Assembly (NCBI RefSeq): GCF_007860015.1
Contig: NZ_SJPS01000001.1
Coordinates: 1,116,001 to 1,180,000 of the forward strand
Direction: 5' to 3'
Source of the DNA: Bythopirellula polymerisocia
GTDB taxonomy: Bacteria; Planctomycetota; Planctomycetia; Pirellulales; Lacipirellulaceae
Length of the DNA stretch: 64,000 nt
In this document: piece after piece, positions 1 through 8,814 of the stretch
How the letters are laid out: each line of letters begins with the position of its first letter
Numbering within the stretch: the stretch's first letter is position 1
Position numbers and translations under genes: made by a program
The notes under the pieces: generated by a model
Told to the model about the DNA's origin: nothing
What the model saw: the letters and a program-made list of their open reading frames with translations, nothing else
Databases searched by the model: none

Positions 1-1065
1 GAATCGGGGAGGCTCGCTGAGTGCGAGGTTTACTTTGGCTGAGGCCGAAGAATAATCGATCCGTGCGACCGCCTCGCGAAATTCCTCGGGCAACACGTCG
101 GGAGCCAACAGTCGCTCGAAGGTGAGATGGGCGTCGACACTCGAAGCCACCACTCTTGCGGAAAGCTGCGAACCGTCTTCGAGTCCCACGCCGCATGTAC
201 CATGTTTATCTGTGTGGATGGCATGAACGGGTGCCTCGCGACGGATTTCGGCTCCAAGATCGACACACGCAGCAGCGATGGCATCGGACAGGGCTCCCAT
301 CCCACCCTGCACATAGCCCCAGACACCCCGCGCGCCGCCGGCCTCACCCATCACATGGTGCAATAGGACGTAGGCACTGCCAGGCGAACTGATGGAAGTA
401 AACGCCCCAATGATCGCATCTGTGGCCAGGGTAGCGCGCAATACATCGGATTCGAACCAGCGTTCGAGGATCGGCCGCGCTGCTCCCGTGAGCAACTCTA
501 CCGCCTCTGGCAGGTCGGCACCAAGCGACTTGATGGCGTTGTGCATGTCGAGCACCTTCTTGCCATCGCGGAGGCGTTTGCCGATGCCGATCTTGCGCCA
601 GGACTTGGGCAGTGGCAAAGGATCGGGGGCTGCCTCGCCGAGCACCGGTTCCAAAGTTGCGGCAACACGCTCCAGCAATGCCTCGTAACGCGGATAGGCT
701 GCCGCGTCGCGCATGCTGAACTTGCCGATTTCGCGTTGGTTGAGTGCGGCGTCAGGTCCCATCAACAAACTGCGCCCATCGGGTAACGGCGTGAACGAAG
801 AAGGGCTCCGCGGCAAGATATTAAGCCCGTATTCCTTGAGCCGCAATTCACGCAAGATTTGCGTTTGAAACAGGCTGATCACATAGGCGGCAGTCGAAAC
901 CTTGTAACCGGGCCAGAGTTCTTCGGTCGAAGCGCAACCACCAAGCACATGGCGGCGCTCTAGGACACACACCTTGCGGCCTGCTTTAGCGAGATAAGCC
1001 GCCGTAACCAATCCATTGTGCCCCCCGCCGATGATGATGCAGTCATACGATCCGTGTTTGGCCAT
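1..1065 (-). CDS. FAD-dependent oxidoreductase, phytoene desaturase/PYROXD2-like (partial)
   Basis: The frame is open from the ATG at 1065 to the left edge, so about 355 N-terminal residues are visible and the C-terminus lies outside the window. The N-terminus reads DCIIIGGGHNGLVTAAYL, a Rossmann GxGxxG motif for the ADP part of FAD, followed by an acidic strand end (VLERRHVLGG) as in the flavin amine oxidase/phytoene desaturase superfamily. The central region (ALNQREIGKFS, MRDAAAYPRYEALLERV) resembles the PYROXD2-type branch rather than a dedicated carotenoid enzyme. A GGAAGG ribosome binding site precedes the start. The substrate cannot be told from sequence, and no carotenoid genes are adjacent. 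The family call is firm; the specific function is inference. Confidence 0.82.
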   Translation of the reverse strand, partial: MAKHGSYDCIIIGGGHNGLVTAAYLAKAGRKVCVLERRHVLGGCASTEELWPGYKVSTAAYVISLFQTQILRELRLKEYGLNILPRSPSSFTPLPDGRSLLMGPDAALNQREIGKFSMRDAAAYPRYEALLERVAATLEPVLGEAAPDPLPLPKSWRKIGIGKRLRDGKKVLDMHNAIKSLGADLPEAVELLTGAARPILERWFESDVLRATLATDAIIGAFTSISSPGSAYVLLHHVMGEAGGARGVWGYVQGGMGALSDAIAAACVDLGAEIRREAPVHAIHTDKHGTCGVGLEDGSQLSARVVASSVDAHLTFERLLAPDVLPEEFREAVARIDYSSASAKVNLALSEPPRF

Positions 1066-1115
1066 CGTGTACCTTCCATGCCGATGAATGAATTCGTCGA
1101 ATCCGAATTGTACAG

Positions 1116-1183
1116 AAGCTGAGAGCCTAGAGTCGAGAGCCAACGAGCCAGATGATTGGCTCTCGACTCTAGACTTTCAGCTT
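1116..1183. repeat. Long inverted repeat (28-bp arms)
   Basis: Arms at 1116-1143 and 1156-1183 pair almost perfectly (17 bases, 1127-1143 with 1156-1172, are exact), around a 12-base loop. The core reads CTAGAGTCGAGAGCCAA and its complement. It sits between the start of the FAD oxidoreductase gene and the end of the sixA-like gene, so it could end transcription coming from the right. The core (AGTCGAGAG, GGCTCTCGACTC) resembles the element at 38567-38632, which suggests a dispersed palindromic repeat rather than a gene-specific terminator. Confidence 0.75.
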
Positions 1184-1187
1184 TAGA

Positions 1188-1676
1188 TTAGACTCCCAAT
1201 ACTTTGGCGGTGGCGAGCCACATGAGTTCTCCCGCACCGGGGACAATCCCTTCGTCCATACGGACGGAAGCGACGGAGCCCTTGGCAAACCGCAGGCTGG
1301 CGCCCGAGTCACCTACCAGGGCAGCGGTGAGCCAACCAACATCGGGGGCGTGACCGACCCAACAGACCGATTCACATTCGGAGTCTCGAGACCATTTCAG
1401 CAGGGCTTCGAAACTGCTGCCGGGCTCCAAGGCATCCAATGGCACCACGTCCGGCTTCTGGGAAGTGTATTCGGCAATAATCTCGGCCGTCTGCGCGCAG
1501 CGAGTATAGGGGCTGGTTGCCACAAGCTCAGGTGCGAATCCTCGTTCGGCGAGCGTCTGCACGACCTGCATGTAGCGTTCGGCCCCCTCGGGTTCCAGTT
1601 CGCGCTGCGAATCATCGGGCCAACGGGGGTCGCCGAATTCATAGGCCCAGGCGTGTCGTGCGATGAAGATGTTCAT
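1188..1676 (-). CDS. sixA: SixA-type phosphohistidine phosphatase (histidine phosphatase superfamily)
   Basis: A 162-residue single-domain protein. It starts MNIFIARHAWAYEFG, with the catalytic RHA signature of the SixA branch (His about residue 7). It also has the ATSPYTRCAQTA segment (second phosphate-binding Arg) and the later VGHAPDVGWL histidine. SixA proteins remove phosphate from His of phosphotransfer or nitrogen-PTS proteins; the partner here is unknown. I chose the ATG at 1676. The open frame extends upstream to 1838, but the extra 54 residues overlap the RNase HII-like gene and look unlike a protein N-terminus. The gene lies 32 bp downstream of the RNase HII-like gene on the same strand, probably one transcript. 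Confidence 0.82.
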   Translation of the reverse strand: MNIFIARHAWAYEFGDPRWPDDSQRELEPEGAERYMQVVQTLAERGFAPELVATSPYTRCAQTAEIIAEYTSQKPDVVPLDALEPGSSFEALLKWSRDSECESVCWVGHAPDVGWLTAALVGDSGASLRFAKGSVASVRMDEGIVPGAGELMWLATAKVLGV

Positions 1677-1708
1677 GGGTGGTGAGTAGGTGAGTGTGTG
1701 AGTGAGTG

Positions 1709-2731
1709 CTATCGTTCGCGCCAGAGGTCGGTGTCTTTGATGTCTAGCTGGTTTTGTCGATCTGCGATGGCAGCCTTGAATCGCTTGGCATCCAGCGGGT
1801 AACCAGCCGTCGGTTTCAGGCCGGGGACTTGTCGACACCAGTAATCATTAAATGCCCGCATGGCGAGTTCACGGTGGTATTTGGCAGTCATCGAAGCGAG
1901 TGCCACGGGGAGTTCAGCTTCTCCTTTGGTGCGGAAACGAATCTCGGTCCGCGATTCGTTCGGCCCCCAGGCATAGTGACTCACCGGTCCACTCTCGGCA
2001 AGTGTGTCGATCCACTGGTCGGGAAAATAATGTTGCAATAGGGCAAGGTAGCGATTGCGGCTGCCGTGCTTATCGCAAGTGATGAAGAGGGATCTGGGAG
2101 CTTGGGGCGGGGGGGTGGGGAGAGAGTCGACAACTTCGCGCACCAAGCCGATCGATACGTGTGACAATGCGGCGCCTTTGGTGCCGAAGTGGGTGATGAG
2201 CTCGTTGAACTCGCGGGGGAAGACCATGCGAGTTTGAAGGGTGTGGAGGCGTGCACCCGCGAACCCGCAAGCGGAGGTGAAGCGTGTGGACAGTTCGCTG
2301 ATTTCGTCTGCGCTCGTATCGATTGGCAGCAGACAATCGTAATCCGCGTACCACGGAACCTCCGGTGTGTACCGTCCAACGAGCGCCACCCAGTTAGCCG
2401 ACACGGTTCCACTGCCGTTCAAAGCGACTAACACGCCGCGTTCTAGTTGTCGGAGTCCCGAGCCGGGTTTGTAGAGCTGCTTGGAGTCGGCGATGGCGAG
2501 ATGGGTGGTAGAATGAGAGGGCGAGACGATCTCTGCTAGGCGCGAGTAGAGGTCAAATTCAGTCGCACTCCGCTTACGCACGACGGCTAAAACGTTGCCA
2601 GTTTTCTGCTCTCGCCACTCGAAACTCGAAACTCGGAACTCGTCCTCCACCCACCATGCGGACGCAGCCACGACAAGGGGTCCCAGGTTCGGTCCGTATC
2701 CCGCTTCGTCGATGCCGATGAGCCAAGTCAT
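1709..2731 (-). CDS. RNase HII-like protein with an altered GYG motif
   Basis: 340 residues. The start IGIDEAGYGPNLGPLVV matches the first motif of type 2 RNases H (DEAGRGP..GP), with Asp8 and Glu9. DSK at residues 82-84, Asp221 in FITCDKHG and the SMTAKYHREL segment (281-290, with Glu289 in place of the usual Asp) complete a recognisable four-acid layout, so the fold and probably metal-dependent nuclease chemistry are kept. The usual Gly-Arg/Lys-Gly that reads the RNA-DNA junction is GYG here. Insertions around 90-180 make it longer than ordinary RNase HII (about 200 residues). A start at the ATG at 2731 keeps the DEAG motif close to the N-terminus, as is normal. Activity on ribonucleotides in DNA is inference. 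Confidence 0.72.
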   Translation of the reverse strand: MTWLIGIDEAGYGPNLGPLVVAASAWWVEDEFRVSSFEWREQKTGNVLAVVRKRSATEFDLYSRLAEIVSPSHSTTHLAIADSKQLYKPGSGLRQLERGVLVALNGSGTVSANWVALVGRYTPEVPWYADYDCLLPIDTSADEISELSTRFTSACGFAGARLHTLQTRMVFPREFNELITHFGTKGAALSHVSIGLVREVVDSLPTPPPQAPRSLFITCDKHGSRNRYLALLQHYFPDQWIDTLAESGPVSHYAWGPNESRTEIRFRTKGEAELPVALASMTAKYHRELAMRAFNDYWCRQVPGLKPTAGYPLDAKRFKAAIADRQNQLDIKDTDLWRER

Positions 2732-2798
2732 GGGGGTGAGTATAGCGGGTGGCGAGCGTTGTTAGAAGTTGCCCAGCGATGCTACGCATCGCTAGTAA

Positions 2799-5786
2799 TC
2801 ACTTGAATCTTAATAATCCATAATTCGTCGGGTCAGGCTCGCCAACCAAGGGACGCGCGAGGCTTTGCGTTTTTTTCCCCGGCACGAACCGCTCGATCCC
2901 AATCGCCCAGGTGTCTCCAATCTCCGGCGGAGTGGCCGTGAGTTCGCTCCAGGGGATGGCGACTTCAATCGTCCATGTCTTTTCATCACCTCCCGCTGCC
3001 ACGAACCACTGCGGGTTCCAAGAGTGGTCCTGCCAGCAGGCATCGTTCGTCCAGCCGCGATGGTCGATTGTCAGATCAAAATACGTGGTGTAGTCGCGAT
3101 CCATGTCCAGCAGAATGCTGACCCGATCGTGCGAGGTAAGGTCGGTGTCGTAAGTGCGGGGCCGATCGTCAGTAGAGTAACTGAGAGCAGGGTCTTTTTC
3201 GCATCGTACAGCGAAGTAGAAATACTCTTCATCGCGTGTGAAGAGGAATTCAGAACTCGGAGTCTCGAACTTGACGAACTCTTGCTGCCACATTGGCTCA
3301 TCAAACGTTCCGTCGAGGTGTGGCTTTTCTGCACTAAAGCGGCAGTCGGCCAAAGGTACGGGCGGCTTCGGGCGCCCTGGCTCGGTGAGCCAACGTTCGA
3401 TGCTGCCGCAGAGTTGCCACGCTTCACCAGGAGCACGAAGAGAAAGCGACTCAAGATATTTTTCCGCAACCGCGGGGATTGAACGCTTGCGTTCGGCAAT
3501 CGCCCAGGGAACCCGAACCTGAGGCTCGCTATGCAGAAGAGGGCGCGTTTGGGCAATGTGCTGAGTTATTTGCACCGCGCGCGTAAATCGCTGAAAGTCG
3601 AGGCTTTTCTCATAGCTGGTTGCTGTGGCCGGCTCGACGGAGCTGTCGGTCTGAGGGGACACTTCGCTGGGGACTTCCACCGCAATAGCTTGCGCGACTG
3701 CCGGTGTGATTTGATGATAAGCATGGGCAGCTTCTCCACTGGCATAGTACTGTACGAGCCAGACTAGCGCTGCATCCACGAGTGGATCGCTCGGATAGCG
3801 ACGGGCCATGAGTTCCAACGTGGCAGCCTTCAGATCAAGTTGCCCTGCCTTCTGAAAGTGAGTCGCCAGTTCGTAGAGCAATGCGGCAGCCGCTGTGGGA
3901 TCCATGTCGGTAAGCATTTGTCCCACCTGGCCCAGTAGTGCCGGATTGCCTCCGCTGGCACGGAAGATGTTTCGCAGGTTACGGCGTTTTTCAATGAGCC
4001 GTTGTTGGGATTGTGCAGCAAGCGATATGTCCTGTGAAGATAGTGCTCGACGGCTGGCGGAGCCGGGAGTCGCGCCAAGTCCTGCCACGAGGTCGTCAAT
4101 TTGTGCCGTGGGTTCTCCCGCGAGACTCGCCAAGAGGCGAAACTCGTCGGCGATTTCCGGCGGAGAGAATTCTCGGGAGAGCAAACTCCTGGCGGCAATG
4201 CTGGAGTCGGCTAGCGAAGTTCCAGCTATGGTTTCTTCGGACTGCACACGATGAGTGCCGCGCATGTCGGGAGGAAGCAGGGCGTAAATGCGGCTTACTT
4301 GCCAAGGAGTGAGGGCCAACTGCTCGCTGAGTGAAAGGAAGTGGTTTTCATCGGCGGCTTGTGTTACTGCTATTTCTGCCGCTGCGGCAATCCGTTTGCC
4401 AAGCCCTGTGCTTGCTTCATGTGCGTCGGGAACGATGAGGACCAGCGGTTGCCAAGTGCGAAGCAGTCGGACAATTTCAGCTGCGAGACGGGTGTCGAGA
4501 TCTTCGTGTTCATTGCTCGGGAACTGCCAGGCATGCGTGACGGCATTGCCACCGAGAAAAGTGATCGCTTCGTCAATGCGCGCAGTGGCGGAGAGTTGAT
4601 CGAATCGAAAATCATCCCGGGGGGGAGTGAGCAGGTGGACTATCGTGCGATAGCCATCACACTTGGCGAGTTTGGCCAAGGCGGCCAGAGGCAGCTCGCG
4701 CTCGTTTTCCAAAATCATCAACACAGCGGATCGCTCAGCCTCACCACGCTGAGTCTGCCAGGTTTGGCCGCCGTCAGAGGTGTGTAAAATGGCACCGAAA
4801 TCTCCGACAGCCCAGCCGTGCGATTCATCCGCAAACGTCAGCTGGTTGAGCGGCGTGCAGCTTCCCGTGGCATATCCTTGCCATGAGTCCCCCGCATCAG
4901 GGGAATGCAACACGACGCTTCCCGGGGAGCCAGCGATCCAGACGTTCTCTCCCATGGTCGCTACGCTGCGCCACTGGATGTGATTTGCAATCTCCTCGGG
5001 AAGAATACTTATTGCTTCCCAATTGGCCCCGCGATCGGTGGTGTGCTCGATCATTCCTGCCTCGCCGACCATCCAGCCAATCCCATCGGCCGAGAGTCTT
5101 ACTGCATGGGCATTGCGGGTTGTTTGCTGATCGAGGGTGATCGGCACCGCATCGCCTGCGACGAGACGGGCCATTTGGCCGCCAGGTCCCACGATGATTC
5201 CTTGTCTCTGGTCGACGAAATCGCCGCCCCACCAAACCGAAGGTACTCCGACACCCAGGGGACGCCAGTTGCGTCCGCCGTCATCCGAGGCAAACAAACC
5301 TAGCGGTTCTCCTCCCGAGCCGTGCCCCCAAGCCACGCCGTGCTGGGGGTCGAAGAACTTCACTCGTTCCAACGCAGGGACAAACGCCAACAGCTTTTTC
5401 CAAGTTTTCCCTCCATCGGTCGTGCGGAGAACAATTCCCTGGGTTGTCCAGAGATACGGCTGGGTGGCCCCTCCTACGGCCCAGCCGAGTTGGCGGTCGA
5501 GAAACCACACGCCGCTCAAGCGCACATCGACATGCGACGATTGCTGGTGCCAATGCGCTCCGCCGTCGGTGGTGTGCCAAATGCAACCATGTGCTCCGAC
5601 TGCCCAGCCGTACTGGGCATCAACGAAGTGAGTATCGAACAGCGATGCATCTTCAACCAACGGCGCGGACACCGCATCCATTGCTCCAGGCGTTATCTCT
5701 GGAGGCAACGCTTCTTGTGCCGCCAAGTCGGAAGCACACGTTAGCGATAGCCATGTGCATAGCAATAGTAGGATGGCGCGAATCAT
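2799..5786 (-). CDS. Large secreted protein: YCF48-like/BNR repeats plus C-terminal CBM9-like domain
   Basis: 995 residues with a signal peptide (about 1-23). Residues about 45-345 carry repeated W-x-x-G and TTDGG/SDDGG/TSDGGxTW units typical of YCF48-like sialidase-type beta-propellers. The middle (about 350-520) has an alternating hydrophobic pattern weakly like a PIG-L/LmbE deacetylase, but I see no metal-binding HxDD motif. Residues about 520-790 are helical. The last 190 residues (LDGTFDEPMWQ, YFYFAVRCEKD, SILLDMDRDYTTYFDL, WTIEVAIPWSEL) match the CBM9/DOMON-like carbohydrate- or haem-binding domains common in planctomycetes. AGGAAG precedes the ATG at 5786. It probably acts at the cell surface or in the periplasm; the substrate is unknown. 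Confidence 0.75.
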   Translation of the reverse strand: MIRAILLLLCTWLSLTCASDLAAQEALPPEITPGAMDAVSAPLVEDASLFDTHFVDAQYGWAVGAHGCIWHTTDGGAHWHQQSSHVDVRLSGVWFLDRQLGWAVGGATQPYLWTTQGIVLRTTDGGKTWKKLLAFVPALERVKFFDPQHGVAWGHGSGGEPLGLFASDDGGRNWRPLGVGVPSVWWGGDFVDQRQGIIVGPGGQMARLVAGDAVPITLDQQTTRNAHAVRLSADGIGWMVGEAGMIEHTTDRGANWEAISILPEEIANHIQWRSVATMGENVWIAGSPGSVVLHSPDAGDSWQGYATGSCTPLNQLTFADESHGWAVGDFGAILHTSDGGQTWQTQRGEAERSAVLMILENERELPLAALAKLAKCDGYRTIVHLLTPPRDDFRFDQLSATARIDEAITFLGGNAVTHAWQFPSNEHEDLDTRLAAEIVRLLRTWQPLVLIVPDAHEASTGLGKRIAAAAEIAVTQAADENHFLSLSEQLALTPWQVSRIYALLPPDMRGTHRVQSEETIAGTSLADSSIAARSLLSREFSPPEIADEFRLLASLAGEPTAQIDDLVAGLGATPGSASRRALSSQDISLAAQSQQRLIEKRRNLRNIFRASGGNPALLGQVGQMLTDMDPTAAAALLYELATHFQKAGQLDLKAATLELMARRYPSDPLVDAALVWLVQYYASGEAAHAYHQITPAVAQAIAVEVPSEVSPQTDSSVEPATATSYEKSLDFQRFTRAVQITQHIAQTRPLLHSEPQVRVPWAIAERKRSIPAVAEKYLESLSLRAPGEAWQLCGSIERWLTEPGRPKPPVPLADCRFSAEKPHLDGTFDEPMWQQEFVKFETPSSEFLFTRDEEYFYFAVRCEKDPALSYSTDDRPRTYDTDLTSHDRVSILLDMDRDYTTYFDLTIDHRGWTNDACWQDHSWNPQWFVAAGGDEKTWTIEVAIPWSELTATPPEIGDTWAIGIERFVPGKKTQSLARPLVGEPDPTNYGLLRFK

Positions 5787-5911
5787 GGGCTTCCTGTGCC
5801 GCGTGATAAGTCTGGTGGGGAGTTTATTATTAACGAAATCTTTGTGGAGGCCTAGCGCAACGTTTTTTGGCTGATCTTGTCGATTTGCCGCATGGTGCGG
5901 GATATGCCGCC

Positions 5912-5937
5912 GCCCCCCTCACGGGGGCCTTTTTTGA
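5912..5937 (+). terminator. Intrinsic terminator-like hairpin in the leader of the HDOD gene
   Basis: GCCCCC (5912-5917) pairs with GGGGGC (5923-5928) over a five-base loop, followed by CTTTTTTG. The T-tract orients it for the plus strand. No plus-strand gene lies upstream because 2799-5786 runs the other way. It therefore sits in the 5' leader of the HDOD gene or in the space before its promoter. A longer reading of the HDOD frame (from 5867) would include the hairpin inside coding sequence, which argues for the later start at 6023. Confidence 0.6.
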
Positions 5938-6022
5938 CCTATATTTTCGATATCGAGTCAGAGCACAGATTACCTGCGCGAATGCTCCAACTTCTTATGC
6001 AAGCAGTCTCCTGTTGGACACC

Positions 6023-7666
6023 ATGCACATGCCCCAATGCATTTCAAGCCTGCCGCCTAGTGAGCCGGATACGGCAACGATGGAGCGATTCGTCCTGCAT
6101 GCGAAATCGTTGTACAGCCTTCCTGTCGTTGCGGCGGAGGTACTCGAACTCACTGCCAGTTCAGAAGTAGATACCGTAGCCCTCAATGCATGTATCGAGC
6201 GAGATCCCGCACTCACTGTACGCCTCCTGCGCGTGGTCAATAGTTCGCTCTTTGGATTGAGTCATCCGGTGAGCGATCTGAACCAAGCGATTACGATGCT
6301 GGGGATCAAACCACTCAAGCTGCTAGTACTTGGCTTCAGCCTTCCCGAAAGCCTGTTTGCGAATCTTGCGAGAGAGCAACTCGAGTCGTATTGGTCGACG
6401 ACCTTGATTAGGGCGGTATCTGCGCGGGAAATCAGTGAGCATTGGTTTCAGCGCTCTGGGGACGAGGCCTTCTTGGCTGGCTTACTGCAAGACATTGGCA
6501 TCTTAGCGCTCATCGGGCAGTTTCGTGACAAGTACACTCACCTGATGTCGCGCGCGATTGAAAAGCAAGTTGATCTCACGCAGATCGAAACCGAGACTTT
6601 GGGTTTCGATCACCTCGCCTTGAGTGCCGCTTTGCTCGATCATTGGAACATGCCTACCCAGCTGGGGAGGTCCATTACAAATATTCGCAAGGGGCAGATT
6701 CACGCAAGTGGGGAGACCTCGACAGATCATCTAACCCGCGTCCTGCAACTGGCCAGCTTGCTGGGAGAATTGGTGGGGCGCCATCGCTTGAGTGTTTTGC
6801 CCGAATTGCTGGAGTTAGGGGGAGCCTACTGTGAACTTGATAAGTCGCAATTGACAAAACTAGTCGCCGAATTGCAGCCCAAGGTGGAACTTCTTGCAGA
6901 AGTTCTCTCTCTCGAATTGCCCGAAAGTCGTGAGTATACGGAGATTCTGGTCGCTGCCCATGGTCAGATTTCGGCGCTTGTCGATGAGGACGAGGAGTCT
7001 TTGAATGAATTCGCGCTCTGTGAGAATGACGTCAACTCCCAAGTGCGCAAGGAAGCCAACCGATTAAAAATCGCTGTAAATGCATTTCTACGTAGCGCTC
7101 CTGCGAAGGTATCCTCACTCGTGCTCAAGGTTGAAGTAGAATCGCCGGAAGAATCGGAAAACCATTCTACAGGAGAGTTGCCGTTCGAGCTGTTTTCCTT
7201 TGACAGAACCTTTGAACAGCGACTGGTGGTTGCACTGGGAAAATGTCGCTCGCAACGGCAGGCTTTGAGCGTCGTCATGCTGGAAGTCTCTACAGACAAT
7301 CAAGAGGGTGAATCGAACGAATCGCTCCTGAGCAGACTAATGGATACGGCCTGTCGAGTGGAATTCTGCTCCCCTCTAGAAGTAGAAGTGAGTTCTCCGA
7401 CTCGGCGAGTTTTAGTTTTGGGAGAATGCGATCGCCAGGAGGCCGTTCACATGGCGAGAGGTGCGATCCAATCTATCGAGGCGACCTTCCAGCGGCACAA
7501 AGACCGTAGGGAAGAGACTCGAATTCGCGTCAGCGGGGGAGTTGCCAGTGTTTTCATGCCGTCGAAGAATTTTGAGCCATCGCGCCTGTTGCAAACGGCG
7601 GATCGTTGCTTGGCTGGGGCACGCACCTGCGGCACAAGTTCCGTCAAAAGTCTCGAAATCTACTGA
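6023..7666 (+). CDS. HDOD-domain regulatory protein with a C-terminal GGDEF-like region
   Basis: The HDOD domain covers roughly the first 230 residues: SLPVVAAEVLELTAS, RDPALTVRLLRVVNSSLFG, AITMLGIKPLKLLVLGFS and AFLAGLLQDIGILAL are diagnostic. HDOD proteins are non-enzymatic relatives of HD phosphohydrolases, usually found in signalling. A hydrophilic linker follows. The final 165 residues (FDRTFEQRLVVALGKC, LSVVMLEVSTD, RVSGGVASV, LLQTADRCLAGARTCG) follow the pattern of a GGDEF diguanylate cyclase fold but lack the GGDEF motif, so catalysis is unlikely. The frame is open from 5867. I take the ATG at 6023 because the terminator-like hairpin at 5912-5937 would otherwise be coding. 6029 and 6080 are alternative starts. 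Confidence 0.82.
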   Translation: MHMPQCISSLPPSEPDTATMERFVLHAKSLYSLPVVAAEVLELTASSEVDTVALNACIERDPALTVRLLRVVNSSLFGLSHPVSDLNQAITMLGIKPLKLLVLGFSLPESLFANLAREQLESYWSTTLIRAVSAREISEHWFQRSGDEAFLAGLLQDIGILALIGQFRDKYTHLMSRAIEKQVDLTQIETETLGFDHLALSAALLDHWNMPTQLGRSITNIRKGQIHASGETSTDHLTRVLQLASLLGELVGRHRLSVLPELLELGGAYCELDKSQLTKLVAELQPKVELLAEVLSLELPESREYTEILVAAHGQISALVDEDEESLNEFALCENDVNSQVRKEANRLKIAVNAFLRSAPAKVSSLVLKVEVESPEESENHSTGELPFELFSFDRTFEQRLVVALGKCRSQRQALSVVMLEVSTDNQEGESNESLLSRLMDTACRVEFCSPLEVEVSSPTRRVLVLGECDRQEAVHMARGAIQSIEATFQRHKDRREETRIRVSGGVASVFMPSKNFEPSRLLQTADRCLAGARTCGTSSVKSLEIY

Positions 7667-7731
7667 TTTCTCTGTACGTTGCAATTCAAAAGGGCTTTGC
7701 CTCAGTACTGCCAAGGGTGTAAGATTCCCCG

Positions 7732-8814
7732 ATGAAGAGTGAGGCCCCCGAATCCCCCCCGTCCCAGCAGCCTGCACCAGCCCAGTCGCCCGAGTCTCCC
7801 CAGACGGTAACTCAGAGCACTGGACCGCGTGGCGATCCGGCTAAGACTGGGATGGCGCCGGCTGAAGATCCGTTTCATGATCCGGCGGTCGCCCATCTGC
7901 CAGAGCTAACGGTCTCGGACCTGCATTTTCGTCCCCAACGCCGCACGCTGTTGCCGCTCTTGTTGTTCTTAGCGACTTGCGCTTCGACCTTTTGGGTCGG
8001 CGTTACTCATTGGGAACCACTTGAACCACGCTATATCGGCACTTATGCCGCCATGGCCCGGATCATCCAGACCAACTGGGTGACGGGGGTTCAATATATG
8101 GTCTCCGTGTTGGCGATCCTGCTCACCCACGAGATGGGGCATTTTCTGCAAACGGTCAAGAATCGCATCCCGGCAAGCTATCCCCTCTGTATTCCCATCC
8201 CCTTCAACGCTATTGGCACGATGGGAGCCGTGATTGGCATGGATGGGATGCGCGCCGATCGACGGCAGATTTTCGATATCGGCATCGCCGGTCCACTGGC
8301 GGGATTGGTGGTAGCGATCCCCGTCTTATGGTGGGGAATCACCGACTTGGATCTCACGCGGATTCCCCAGCACGGCGAGTTTCAACTCTACCTCCCCTGG
8401 ATAGCACAGTGGATGCTTGAGCGAGCACATCCCCAGTGGGCAGGCCGCGAGTGGGTAGCACTTTCGCAGCTTAATCCTTACTTCATGGCCGGCTGGGTCG
8501 GCATGCTGATTACCGGGTTGAACATGATGCCAATCAGCCAACTCGACGGCGGTCACACGATCTATGCACTTTTTCTTGAAAAAGCACACACCCTGGCCAA
8601 GTGGTTCGTCTCACTGGCGATTTTCTACGTGGTCACCAATCTCAATCACGCCGTGATGTGGACCCCAATGCTGGTTCTCGTAATCTTCATGGGCATTCAA
8701 CACCCGCCTACGGCCAACGACAAAGTCCCCCTGGGCCGCGTCCGCTGGGCCATTGGCATTGCCTCCCTGGCGATCCCGCTTATCTGTTTTCCGCTTCAGG
8801 GGTTTCGACAATAA
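7732..8814 (+). CDS. Site-2 protease family (M50) membrane metalloprotease
   Basis: 360 residues. A Pro/Gln-rich cytosolic N-terminus (about 1-60) precedes six or seven membrane segments. The zinc site is H133-E134-M-G-H137 (LLTHEMGHFLQ). The second conserved motif LNMMPISQLDGGH supplies Asp272. No PDZ domain is inserted, so it resembles the compact EGY/Sll0862-like S2P branch that cuts membrane proteins within the bilayer. Its stop overlaps the end of the convergent transglutaminase-like gene by 35 bp. The substrate is unknown; no anti-sigma gene is adjacent. Confidence 0.88.
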   Translation: MKSEAPESPPSQQPAPAQSPESPQTVTQSTGPRGDPAKTGMAPAEDPFHDPAVAHLPELTVSDLHFRPQRRTLLPLLLFLATCASTFWVGVTHWEPLEPRYIGTYAAMARIIQTNWVTGVQYMVSVLAILLTHEMGHFLQTVKNRIPASYPLCIPIPFNAIGTMGAVIGMDGMRADRRQIFDIGIAGPLAGLVVAIPVLWWGITDLDLTRIPQHGEFQLYLPWIAQWMLERAHPQWAGREWVALSQLNPYFMAGWVGMLITGLNMMPISQLDGGHTIYALFLEKAHTLAKWFVSLAIFYVVTNLNHAVMWTPMLVLVIFMGIQHPPTANDKVPLGRVRWAIGIASLAIPLICFPLQGFRQ

